Source: Burkholderiales bacterium
Lineage (GTDB): Bacteria; Pseudomonadota; Gammaproteobacteria; Burkholderiales; Burkholderiaceae_D
Length of the DNA: 47,912 nucleotides
NCBI GenBank assembly: GCA_003136595.1
Contig: PLEY01000058.1
Span: forward strand, 1-47,912
Reading direction: 5' to 3'
Shown: in pieces, positions 17,476 through 24,709 of the stretch
Numbering within the stretch: position 1 is the first letter of the stretch
Layout of the letters: each line of letters begins with the position of its first letter
Made by a program: the position numbers and the translations under genes
The notes under the pieces: generated by a model
Seen by the model: only the letters and a program-made list of their open reading frames with translations
Database searches by the model: none
What the model was told of the DNA's origin: nothing

Positions 17476-18669
17476 TTGCAGCCTCTCGTCCTTAGCCAAC
17501 TATGCATCGCCACGAGTCTTGGGGCCGGTCTCGATGCGACACTCGCGGCTCTGCTTGGCAGGCGTAGCGGCCTTGCACCGTGCCACTTCGAGACGGTCAC
17601 CTTGAACACCCACGTCGGCGAGGTTGCGGGTCTTGATGCGGTCCGCATGCGCTCCGACCTCGGCTCGTTTGACTGTCGCACCAACCGGCTCGCGCAGCTG
17701 GCCCTCGAGCAGGATGGTTTCGCGCAGGAGGTCGCGCGCGCCCGCGAGCGCTACGGGGCTCGGCGCATCGGCGTGTTTCTCGGCACGAGCACCTCGGGCA
17801 TCCTCGAGACCGAACTCGCCTACCGTCGGCGCGACCCCGGCACGGGCGCGCTGCCCGAGGACTTCCACTACGCGACCACTCAGAACACCTTCTCGGTGGC
17901 CCACTTTGTGCAGAGCTATCTGAATCTTGAAGGCCCGGCCGTGGTCGTCTCCTCGGCCTGCTCGACGACCGCAAAGGTTTTTGGCAACGCCCAGCGGATG
18001 CTGGCCGCGGGGCTGTGCGATGCGGCCATCGTCGGTGGCGCAGACTCCCTGTGCCTGACCACGCTCTACGGTTTTCATGCGCTGGGACTCGTCTCCGAGC
18101 AGGCCTGCCGGCCGTTCGATGCCGACCGCGACGGGATCTCGATCGGTGAGGCCGCGGGTTTCGTGCTCATCGAAAAACCCCGCGCCCGCGGCCTGTCGGA
18201 ATGTGTCCACCTGCTCGGTGTGGGCGAGAGCAGCGATGCCTACCACATGTCGACGCCGCATCCCGAAGGCCTGGGCGCCCGCCTGGCCATGGAGCGCGCC
18301 TTGGCGAGCAGCGCTCTCGCGCCCGACGCCATCGACTACGTCAACCTGCACGGCACGGCCACCCGGACCAACGATGCCGCCGAGGATCAGGCCATCGTCG
18401 GCCTCCTTGGGCCCGCCACGCCGTGCAGTTCCACCAAGGGCTGGACCGGCCACACGCTCGGCGCGGCCGGCGTCACCGAGACGATCATCTGCGCCCTTGC
18501 CATCCAACACGGAATCCGGCCCGGCAGCCTCCATACCCGCCGCGTCGATCCGACGCTCAAGAGCAACTACCTGATCGAGCATCAGCTGGGCACGATCGAC
18601 CGCGTGATGAGCAATTCGTTTGGCTTTGGGGGCAGCAATTGCAGCCTGGTGCTGGGACGCGCACCTTGA
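17476..18669 (+). CDS. Beta-ketoacyl-ACP synthase (ApeO/KS type)
   Basis: A 397-residue FabF-like condensing enzyme that would add malonyl-derived C2 units to an ACP-bound starter. The Cys-His-His triad is intact: Cys162 in VVVSSACSTTAK, His292 in NLHGTATRTND and His326 in KGWTGHTLGAAG, plus the terminal NSFGFGGSN. The N-terminus, LQPLVLSQLCIATSLG, has the style of aryl-polyene ketosynthases rather than FabF. I choose the TTG at 17476 because it places the start where relatives begin; an in-frame TTG at 17458 is the alternative. Its stop overlaps the ATG of the chain-length factor by one base, as expected for a ketosynthase/CLF heterodimer. Confidence 0.9.
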   Translation: MQPLVLSQLCIATSLGAGLDATLAALLGRRSGLAPCHFETVTLNTHVGEVAGLDAVRMRSDLGSFDCRTNRLAQLALEQDGFAQEVARARERYGARRIGVFLGTSTSGILETELAYRRRDPGTGALPEDFHYATTQNTFSVAHFVQSYLNLEGPAVVVSSACSTTAKVFGNAQRMLAAGLCDAAIVGGADSLCLTTLYGFHALGLVSEQACRPFDADRDGISIGEAAGFVLIEKPRARGLSECVHLLGVGESSDAYHMSTPHPEGLGARLAMERALASSALAPDAIDYVNLHGTATRTNDAAEDQAIVGLLGPATPCSSTKGWTGHTLGAAGVTETIICALAIQHGIRPGSLHTRRVDPTLKSNYLIEHQLGTIDRVMSNSFGFGGSNCSLVLGRAP

Positions 18670-19463
18670 TGCACGTCTATGTCGAGGGCGTGGGCGTGCG
18701 CGGACCCGGTCTGGACGGCTGGCAGCACGCGCGGGATGCGCTCGCGGGCACGGTCCCGTACGAGGCACGTACGACCCTGGTCCCACTGTGCCCCCAGCTG
18801 CCGCCCGTCGAGCGACGTCGCACGGTGGCGAGCGTGAATCTCGCCCTGGCAGTGGGCATGGAGGCCCTTGCCAACGCGGAGCGGCCGTCAGCCGACCTGC
18901 CGGCTGTGTTCAGTTCCTCGTGCGGTGACGGCGCCACCATCCACGAGATCATCGAGGTGCTCAATTCCCCCGAACGGGCGGTCTCGCCCATCCGCTTCCA
19001 CAATTCGGTGCACAACGCCCCGGCCGGCTACTGGGGGATCGCCACGCGCTCGCGCGAGGCATCGACGAGCCTGTGCTGCTACGACGCGAGCTTCTCCGCC
19101 GGGCTGCTCGAGGCGGCGGTCCTGGTCACAGTCGAGCGATGCCCGGTGATCCTGGTCGTCTACGACATGCCCTACCCCGAGCCGCTGCATCAGGTGCGTC
19201 CCATCGCGGCACCTTTCGGCATGGCCCTGGTGCTGGGCGCCCTGCCCTCGCCCCGAACGCGCGCGGTGCTGAGCATCGAGCTCTCTGCGAGCTCGCAGGG
19301 GCCCAGCACACTCGCCGAGGCCGCGCTCGAGGACCTGCGCCAGAACAATCCGGCAGCGCGCGGCCTGCCACTCCTCGTGACCCTGGCCACGCGCTCGAGC
19401 GCGGAACTCGCGGTCGACTACGTGGCAGGCAACCAGCTCCAGGTCGGGGTGCGCCCGTGCTGA
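18669..19463 (+). CDS. Ketosynthase chain-length factor (ApeC-like)
   Basis: A 264-residue protein with the Ketoacyl-synt_2 pattern: VYVEGVGVRGPGL at the start, VFSSSCGDGATIHEIIEVL, SPIRFHNSVHNAPAGYWGIATRSREASTSLCCYDASFSAGLLEA, and VVYDMPYPEPLHQ. It lacks the HGTxT and KxxxGH motifs of active ketosynthases, so it should be a catalytically inactive partner that sets polyene chain length in complex with the preceding ketosynthase. Such factors are diagnostic of aryl polyene, xanthomonadin and flexirubin-type systems and absent from ordinary fatty-acid synthesis, which is the strongest single argument for the nature of this cluster. The following dehydratase starts seven bases before its stop. 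Confidence 0.9.
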   Translation: MHVYVEGVGVRGPGLDGWQHARDALAGTVPYEARTTLVPLCPQLPPVERRRTVASVNLALAVGMEALANAERPSADLPAVFSSSCGDGATIHEIIEVLNSPERAVSPIRFHNSVHNAPAGYWGIATRSREASTSLCCYDASFSAGLLEAAVLVTVERCPVILVVYDMPYPEPLHQVRPIAAPFGMALVLGALPSPRTRAVLSIELSASSQGPSTLAEAALEDLRQNNPAARGLPLLVTLATRSSAELAVDYVAGNQLQVGVRPC

Positions 19464-19906
19464 TCGAGCGCGCCGCCATCGCCGAGCGCATTCCGCACAA
19501 GGGCCGCATGTGCCTCCTCGATGGCGTGCTCGCCTGGGACGCGGGCTCGATCCGGTGCATGGCTACCAGCCATCGCGATCCGGACAACCCGCTGCGCCAC
19601 CGGGACCGGCTCGCAGCGCTTTGCGGCATCGAATACGCGGCGCAGGCGATGGCCCTGCACGGCGCCCTGTGTGGAGCGGTGGCCACACCGCGCGCGGGCT
19701 ACCTCGCGGGTGTCCGCGACTGCGTCTGTCGCATCGCGCGGCTTGACCTGCTCGAAGCGGACCTGCTGATCGAAGCCCGCCGCATTTTCGATGACGGCCG
19801 GCACAGCCTGTACGAATTTGCGCTTCACTGCAACGAGCTCGAACTGCTCTCTGGCCGCGCCGCGGTGGTGCTCGATGCAGGCCCGCTAGAGGGAGCACTG
19901 AACTGA
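19457..19906 (+). CDS. 3-hydroxyacyl-ACP dehydratase, hotdog fold (ApeP-like)
   Basis: A 149-residue hotdog protein. RIPHKGRMCLLDGVLAWD at the start and the central RLAALCGIEYAAQAMALHGAL, with Glu in the helix, match the ApeP-type 3-hydroxyacyl-ACP dehydratases, followed by GYLAGVRDCVCRIARLD. It should form the polyene double bonds, probably together with the smaller hotdog protein at 11533. I place the start at the GTG at 19457, which overlaps the chain-length-factor stop and gives the expected N-terminus VLIERAAIAERIPHKGRM. A longer open frame to 19073 is a shadow of the chain-length factor. The stop shares four bases (CTGA) with the ketoreductase start. Confidence 0.87.
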   Translation: MLIERAAIAERIPHKGRMCLLDGVLAWDAGSIRCMATSHRDPDNPLRHRDRLAALCGIEYAAQAMALHGALCGAVATPRAGYLAGVRDCVCRIARLDLLEADLLIEARRIFDDGRHSLYEFALHCNELELLSGRAAVVLDAGPLEGALN

Positions 19907-20622
19907 AGCGCGCGCTCGTCACCGGCGGCAGCGGCGCCATCGGTGCGGCCACCTGCCGCGCCCTCGCTCTGGCTGGCTGTCATGTCGAGATCCATGCCCA
20001 TCAGAGCCTGGAGAGCGCCCAGCGGCTGGCCGCGGCGCTGTGCGCCGAGGGCTGCTCGGCGCACGCCCTGGCTTTCGACGTCACCGATCGTGCCGCCAGC
20101 GCCCGTGCGCTGGAGGCGGTGCTCGAGGCGGGGCCGATCCAGATTCTCGTGAACAACGCTGGCATCCACGACGACGCGATCTTTCCCGGCATGCGCTGGG
20201 AACAGTGGCAGCGGGTCCTTGACGTCTCACTCGGCGGCTTTTTCAACGTCACGCAGACGCTGCTGCTGCCGATGCTTGCGACCCGCTGGGGCCGGATCGT
20301 CACAATCTCATCGGCCGCCGCCCTCGCGGGCAATCGAGGCCAGACCAACTATGCGGCCGCCAAGGCCGGACTGCATGGCGCCTCACGCTCTCTCGCTCTG
20401 GAGGTGGCAAGCCGCGGGGTCACGGTGAACGTGGTGGCGCCGGGCATCATCGCATCGACAATGAGCGCCGAAAGCTTCGATGCCCGGCGCATCAGCGAAC
20501 TCGTGCCGATGAAGCGCGCGGGCACGCCCGATGAGGTCGCCAAGCTGGTGGCCTTTCTCGCCTCCGAGGATGCGGCCTATATCTCAGGTCAGGTGATCTC
20601 GATCAACGGGGCGATGCTCTAG
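19903..20622 (+). CDS. 3-oxoacyl-ACP reductase (ApeQ/FabG-like), probable CTG start
   Basis: A 239-residue short-chain dehydrogenase that would reduce the ACP-bound 3-keto group with NADPH. KRALVTGGSGAIGAA is the nucleotide-binding GxxxGxG region, LVNNAGIHDD the NNAG motif, and VTISSAAALAGNRGQTNYAAAKAG supplies Ser, Tyr and Lys of the active site; EDAAYISGQVISINGAML is the FabG-type end. The full domain requires starting before the first possible ATG/GTG/TTG: upstream, the only sensible initiator is CTG at 19903, which sits in a CTGA overlap with the dehydratase stop, has GAGGGAG about seven bases upstream, and gives the family start (M)KRALVTGG. Beginning at a conventional codon near 20119 would delete the cofactor site. 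The 3' end overlaps the convergent glycosyltransferase by 20 bases. Confidence 0.88.
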   Translation: MKRALVTGGSGAIGAATCRALALAGCHVEIHAHQSLESAQRLAAALCAEGCSAHALAFDVTDRAASARALEAVLEAGPIQILVNNAGIHDDAIFPGMRWEQWQRVLDVSLGGFFNVTQTLLLPMLATRWGRIVTISSAAALAGNRGQTNYAAAKAGLHGASRSLALEVASRGVTVNVVAPGIIASTMSAESFDARRISELVPMKRAGTPDEVAKLVAFLASEDAAYISGQVISINGAML

Positions 20623-21370
20623 AGCGGCGCCAGATCAGCAGCGGCAGTCGCACCACGAAGCCGCAAAAGAGCCTCACGTGCATCCACGAGAGCAGCAGGT
20701 TGTCGCGGCCATAGCGGAAATGCGACACCCCCCCTTCACTGGCCCTGTAGTAGCGCACCGGGGTCGCCCGGTTCACCGGCCGGATCCCGCGCCAGCACAG
20801 GCGCACCGCCGCCTCCGGATCAAAATCGAAGCGCCGCATCCAGCGGCTTGCCCGCATGACCGCCAGAAGCGGTGCGATCGGGTAGACCCGGAAGCCGAAC
20901 AGTGAATCACCAATCCCGATCCAGAGCGTCTCGAGGTTGGCCCACCAGTTGGAAATGCGTCGTCCACGCACCCGAAGCGCCGGCGCGCTCGCATCAAAGA
21001 CGGGCCGCCCGAGTATCAGCGCGTCGGGGTCGGCCGCGGACGCCGCCATGAACTCGGGAATTGAGGCCGCAGTGTGCTGGCCGTCGGCATCCATGGTGAG
21101 GACATGCGTGAAGCCGGCTGCCGAAGCAGCGGACACGCCGGCGAGGATGGCCGCACCCTTGCCCTGGTTTTCGGGGAGCACAAGAATGCGCAGCCCAGGG
21201 TCGCGTGCCGCCTCCTCGGCCAGCCAGCGTCCGGTGTCATCGGTGCTGCCATCGATCACCACCCAGACCGGATTCCAGAAGGCGCGCGCACCCCGCACCG
21301 TCTCGACGATCTTCGTGCCGGTGTTGTAGGTGGGGATGAGGACCAGGTGCGTGCCCGATGGGCTCGTCAT
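20603..21370 (-). CDS. Family 2 glycosyltransferase
   Basis: A 255-residue GT-A fold glycosyltransferase. HLVLIPTYNTGTKIVETV, VWVVIDGSTDDTG, and HVLTMDADGQH, the DxD-type metal and nucleotide-sugar site near residues 92-97, are typical of GT2 enzymes that act on polyprenyl phosphates or lipid acceptors. The C-terminal part ends with a hydrophobic basic helix (LFCGFVVRLPLLIWRR) that likely holds it at the inner membrane. The ATG at 21370 overlaps the stop of the preceding acyltransferase in ATGA. Some aryl polyene clusters have a glycosyltransferase joined to an acyltransferase (ApeJ); here the two activities are separate coupled genes. Donor sugar and acceptor are unknown. Confidence 0.87.
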   Translation of the reverse strand: MTSPSGTHLVLIPTYNTGTKIVETVRGARAFWNPVWVVIDGSTDDTGRWLAEEAARDPGLRILVLPENQGKGAAILAGVSAASAAGFTHVLTMDADGQHTAASIPEFMAASAADPDALILGRPVFDASAPALRVRGRRISNWWANLETLWIGIGDSLFGFRVYPIAPLLAVMRASRWMRRFDFDPEAAVRLCWRGIRPVNRATPVRYYRASEGGVSHFRYGRDNLLLSWMHVRLFCGFVVRLPLLIWRRSRASPR

Positions 21371-22248
21371 GGCCCGGCGCACGCGGGCGCCTCGGGCTTG
21401 CCAAGTTCGTGCCGGTAGTAGGCCTCAAGTTCGGCCACGAAGGAGCGCACCTCACCGGAGAGCTCGAAGCGCCGTCCGAGCCGCGCCCTGAAGACGACCG
21501 GAAACACCGGTTTGCGATACCACGGCCAATCCTTGCCGAGAAACGGCGAACTGCACTCGATGAAGACCGTCTGGATGGGTGCGCGGGCGCGCGAGGCGAT
21601 GAGCGCAAAACCGCCTTTGAAGGGATCAACGGGGGCCGCACGGGTCCGGGTCCCCTCGGGAAAGATCAACAGGGGCACCCCCTCGGCGACCGCATGCGCG
21701 GCGCGCCGTGTGAGCTGCAGCCCGGCATCGTTGCGCAGATAGCCGCCCAGCCGCGCTCCGCCCCCGAGGAAGGGATTGTCCCAGATCGGCGCCTTGACGA
21801 TGCACACCACGCGCGGCAGACGCGAGATGACGAGCACGGCATCGAGCAGCGAAGGATGATTGGGCGCGATGACAAGAGACCGCGCTTCGCGCAGCACGTC
21901 GAGCGCGGCGAGATCGCAGCGCACGATGCCGACCGCCTCGAGGTAGGCGACGAAGGGACGAAAGCCGGTCATGATCGCCCACTGGCCCAGACGCGCGCCG
22001 AGCCGGTGGGGCAGGAGCAGCCTCAGCACAAGCGCAGGCAGGCTCCACAGCAGCGAGATGACACCAAAGAGCAGCCAGCCCCCGTAGTAGACCGCGTACT
22101 CGTAGGCACTGCGCAGCCAGCTGCCCCCTCGCCTTGGGCCAAGCGCGGCGGGCGCGGCGCCTGACCCGCGCGAAACCTGCGCCATGCCGCCGGGCGCACC
22201 GCTGCCCTGTGCGTCCTGGGGTGGTGGGGATGCCGACGAATCAGACAT
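21367..22248 (-). CDS. PlsC-type 1-acyl-glycerophosphate-like acyltransferase
   Basis: A 293-residue acyltransferase of the PlsC/LPLAT family. The catalytic HX4D motif appears as APNHPSLLDAV, the acceptor-binding motif as FPEGTRTRA, with FKGGFALIASRARAPIQTV between later motifs. A hydrophobic helix pair lies near residues 52-75. The first 45 residues are rich in Ser, Pro, Gly and Gln and look disordered. It transfers an acyl chain to a lipid or glycolipid acceptor; next to the glycosyltransferase and halogenase it probably acts in assembly of the polyene lipid. The ATG at 22248 overlaps the MipA/OmpV stop by one base (TGATG), so it belongs to the same transcript. Confidence 0.86.
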   Translation of the reverse strand: MSDSSASPPPQDAQGSGAPGGMAQVSRGSGAAPAALGPRRGGSWLRSAYEYAVYYGGWLLFGVISLLWSLPALVLRLLLPHRLGARLGQWAIMTGFRPFVAYLEAVGIVRCDLAALDVLREARSLVIAPNHPSLLDAVLVISRLPRVVCIVKAPIWDNPFLGGGARLGGYLRNDAGLQLTRRAAHAVAEGVPLLIFPEGTRTRAAPVDPFKGGFALIASRARAPIQTVFIECSSPFLGKDWPWYRKPVFPVVFRARLGRRFELSGEVRSFVAELEAYYRHELGKPEAPACAGP

Positions 22249-23165
22249 CAGTACTCCGCCTCGACCAGGGTCTCTGATTTTCCGAGAATCCACGACACCG
22301 CGACGCCCGCGCTGCCAAAGGAGCGCCTTCGGACGAGCGGGCTGTCCTCGAAGGCAGCGCCCCTTAAGCTATCCCATTTCAGGAAGCCCCCCACCCACAG
22401 GCCCGGATAACGCTTGCTCAGGGCGAGCGTGAACTGGCTGCCGGCGTAGCCCCCATGGGCCGCATAGGCGGGGCGCTCGGGTGTCGCATAAGCCGGTGCG
22501 ACGCCATAGAAATACTCGAGGAAACGTCGGTCGGCGAACAGCGCCGCTGCCTGGAGACCCAGCCTTGCGCCGCTCCACCCGGGTGGATCGGCGATATCGA
22601 GATTCAGCGCCGGCTGGCTGATCCATCCGATGTTCTCGACATGGTAGAAATTGCTTCCTTCGGCGGTGCGCACCGGCAGTCTCAGATCGAGCTTGATGCG
22701 CTCGCCCTCGGCACGCAGGAGCGTGACATCCAGGGCAGGACCGATCTCAAGGCTCGGGTCGAGATTCGGCATGCCGGCGCGCGTCTGGTCCTCGCTGCTC
22801 TTGACGGGCACCGAGCCGTTGACCGAGACGTCGAGCTGGACGTCGGGACTGTCGAAAAAGCGCGCCCGGAGACTGTCCCGATCGACCTTCAGGAACTCGC
22901 CCCGATAGACGAAATAAGGGATCGGCAGGACATAGGTGTGGTAGTAATCCGAGCCGCGGTAGTCAGGAAAATCGACGACCCCGACACCGACACCCGCCTC
23001 CCACAGCGGCAGCTCGGCGCCCTGCACGGCCGGGGGCACCACGACCAGGAAGAGGGCCAGGCGGGACGCAAGAAGGGGGGCAAGCAGGGGCGCCCGCGGC
23101 CCACGGCGAAAAGCTCCCTTGCGGCACGGCCGGGTGCGCCCCACGCGGCGCTGCCAGAAGATCAT
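22248..23165 (-). CDS. MipA/OmpV family outer-membrane protein
   Basis: A 305-residue protein with a signal peptide of about 50 residues that is unusually long and arginine-rich before the hydrophobic core (SRLALFLVVVPPAVQGAEL). The mature part begins LPLWEAGVGVGVVDFPDYRGSDYYHTYVLPIPYFVYRG, a MipA/OmpV signature, and ends in an aromatic residue (VEAEY) as beta-barrel proteins do. GYAGSQFTLALSKRYPGLWVGGFLKWDSLRGAAFEDSPLV is also typical. Family members are outer-membrane beta-barrels, some tied to murein synthesis scaffolding or to porin activity. Placement between the halogenase-like gene and the acyltransferase suggests a role in placing or holding the product at the outer membrane, which is inference. 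The ATG at 23165 has AGGGG upstream. Confidence 0.85.
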   Translation of the reverse strand: MIFWQRRVGRTRPCRKGAFRRGPRAPLLAPLLASRLALFLVVVPPAVQGAELPLWEAGVGVGVVDFPDYRGSDYYHTYVLPIPYFVYRGEFLKVDRDSLRARFFDSPDVQLDVSVNGSVPVKSSEDQTRAGMPNLDPSLEIGPALDVTLLRAEGERIKLDLRLPVRTAEGSNFYHVENIGWISQPALNLDIADPPGWSGARLGLQAAALFADRRFLEYFYGVAPAYATPERPAYAAHGGYAGSQFTLALSKRYPGLWVGGFLKWDSLRGAAFEDSPLVRRRSFGSAGVAVSWILGKSETLVEAEY

Positions 23166-23179
23166 CGTGACCGAGCCCC

Positions 23180-24493
23180 TCAGGTCGCTTCGACTGTCGC
23201 GTCGACGCTCGCCTCGGAGATGGCCCGGCGGCGGTTGCGCCATGCCAGCAGGCTTCTTTTGAGATGACGCGCGCTGTTGGCGTAGTAGATGAACTTGAAG
23301 GCGACGAGGCGCATGCGGATTTGGGAGCGCCCGAAGATGTCCCCCGCCAGAAGCGACAGCAAAGCCTCTTCGACGCGCAGCACGTTGCGCGGACCCATGA
23401 AGAGGTCACGCAAGGCCGGCGTGGTCACCCGGTAGATGTACCAGGAGAAGGTGTCGATGCCATAGCGGATCTGCGCCTCGAAACGGCGCAATGCGCGCGC
23501 CGACTGCCGTGGCTCGCGCAGGCAGGTGTCGACCGCATCGGCGCCTAGGAAGGCGCTGTTCATGGCGAGGAACACCCCCGTCGAGAAGACCGGGTCGATG
23601 AACGCAAACGCGTCCCCGAGCATGATGTAGCTCGGGCCGCAGGTGCGCTGAGCCCGGTAGGAATAGTTGCCCGTAGCCGTCACCGGACCGGTCAGCTGCG
23701 CGCCCTCGAGACGTGCGGCGATGCCGGGACACAGCGCGATCGTCTCCCGGAAGAATGTGGTCGGATCGGCCTTGCGCCGCTTGAAATAGTAGGGCCAGCA
23801 CACTGCGCCCACGCTGGTGGTCCCATCGGCCAGCGGAATGAACCAGAACCAGCCGTGATCGAACCAGAAGATGCTGATGTTGCCCTCGGCCTCGCCCTCC
23901 AGACGCTTGGCGCCGGTGAAATGTCCAAAGAGCGCGGCGCTGTTGTGTTTCGGGTTGGGCCGCTTGATCTGGAAGCGGCTCGCGAGCAGCGTGTCGCGTC
24001 CCGAAGCATCGACCAGGAAACCGGCCCGAAAGCATGCGCGGCGCCCGTCGTCGTGCTGCGCCTCGGCACGCACCCCGCCGTCGGCCAGAAACTCGACCGC
24101 GCCGACCTTGCACTCCTCGATGACACTGGCCCCCTTGGCACGCGCGTTGTTGAGAAGCACGAGGTCGAAGTCGGAGCGACGAACCTGGTAGGCGTAGGGG
24201 AAATTCTTGTTCCAGGCATTGGCGAACTGGAACGTGATGGATTTCTGGTGGTAGGGAGAAACGAACTCGGCGCCATACTTCAGCATGCCGATGCGCGCCA
24301 CGTCCTCGGCGACACCCAGACGCTCCAGCAGCGGAAGATTCAGGGGCAGCAGCGACTCGCCGATGTGAAAGCGCGGATGCTTGGCCTTTTCGACCAACAC
24401 CACATGGTGGCCGCGGCCCGCAAGTAGGGCTGCGATCGTCGATCCGGCAGGACCACCGCCCACAACCAGCACGTCGCAGCAGGTTTCGGTCAT
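23180..24493 (-). CDS. FAD-dependent halogenase-like oxidoreductase
   Basis: A 437-residue flavoprotein of the tryptophan-halogenase-like superfamily. DVLVVGGGPAGSTIAALLA (residues 7-25) is the FAD GxGxxG site, PRFHIGESLLP follows, Lys72 in MLKYGAEF matches the conserved lysine context, WFWFIP at 215-220 is a WxWxIP motif, and FIDPVFSTG at 298-306 is the FxxPxxSxG motif of halogenases acting on phenolic or carrier-bound substrates. Xanthomonadins are brominated aryl polyenes, so halogenation of the ring is a reasonable proposal; a non-halogenating hydroxylase or reductase cannot be excluded, as many family members are untested. The ATG at 24493 gives the normal N-terminus. A minus-strand TAGAAT lies upstream and 14 bases separate it from the MipA/OmpV gene. 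Confidence 0.86.
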   Translation of the reverse strand: MTETCCDVLVVGGGPAGSTIAALLAGRGHHVVLVEKAKHPRFHIGESLLPLNLPLLERLGVAEDVARIGMLKYGAEFVSPYHQKSITFQFANAWNKNFPYAYQVRRSDFDLVLLNNARAKGASVIEECKVGAVEFLADGGVRAEAQHDDGRRACFRAGFLVDASGRDTLLASRFQIKRPNPKHNSAALFGHFTGAKRLEGEAEGNISIFWFDHGWFWFIPLADGTTSVGAVCWPYYFKRRKADPTTFFRETIALCPGIAARLEGAQLTGPVTATGNYSYRAQRTCGPSYIMLGDAFAFIDPVFSTGVFLAMNSAFLGADAVDTCLREPRQSARALRRFEAQIRYGIDTFSWYIYRVTTPALRDLFMGPRNVLRVEEALLSLLAGDIFGRSQIRMRLVAFKFIYYANSARHLKRSLLAWRNRRRAISEASVDATVEAT

Positions 24494-24555
24494 GGCTTCA
24501 GCGAGTTCCGGCACGGGGCACCTCTGGCAGGGGATCACTCAGGACCGACGGACGC

Positions 24556-24561
24556 ATTCTA
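24556..24561 (-). promoter_or_regulatory. Putative -10 box TAGAAT for the halogenase operon
   Basis: TAGAAT on the minus strand in a TTTGCTAGAATGCG context, 62 bases upstream of the ATG at 24493. It would drive halogenase, MipA/OmpV, acyltransferase and glycosyltransferase. No recognisable -35. Confidence 0.4.
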
Positions 24562-24629
24562 GCAAATCCATATCGAGCCGCTTCGGAAAAGCGGGCGCAG
24601 CCGCCTGCTGCCAGACCTCGGGCGTTTGC

Positions 24630-24635
24630 TATAGT
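24630..24635 (+). promoter_or_regulatory. Putative -10 box TATAGT for the esterase
   Basis: TATAGT in a TTTGCTATAGTCGG context, 74 bases before the ATG at 24710. It stands back to back with the minus-strand TAGAAT at 24556 in a 216-base divergent gap. Confidence 0.4.
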
Positions 24636-24709
24636 CGGCGCGTGGGTGCCCTGGCGCCGTTGCCCGCACCCGCCCCACCCCCAATCGCGCCTGCCGGAGT
24701 AGAGCCACC

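Noticed and set aside
17500-18786. Minus-strand frame across the ketosynthase
   Set aside because: Shadow of a gene with an intact Cys-His-His triad; no family match.
9229-20622. Primary fatty-acid synthesis operon
   Set aside because: The chain-length factor, LolA-like and MMPL genes and the lack of fabD/fabH/plsX point to a specialised polyene system.
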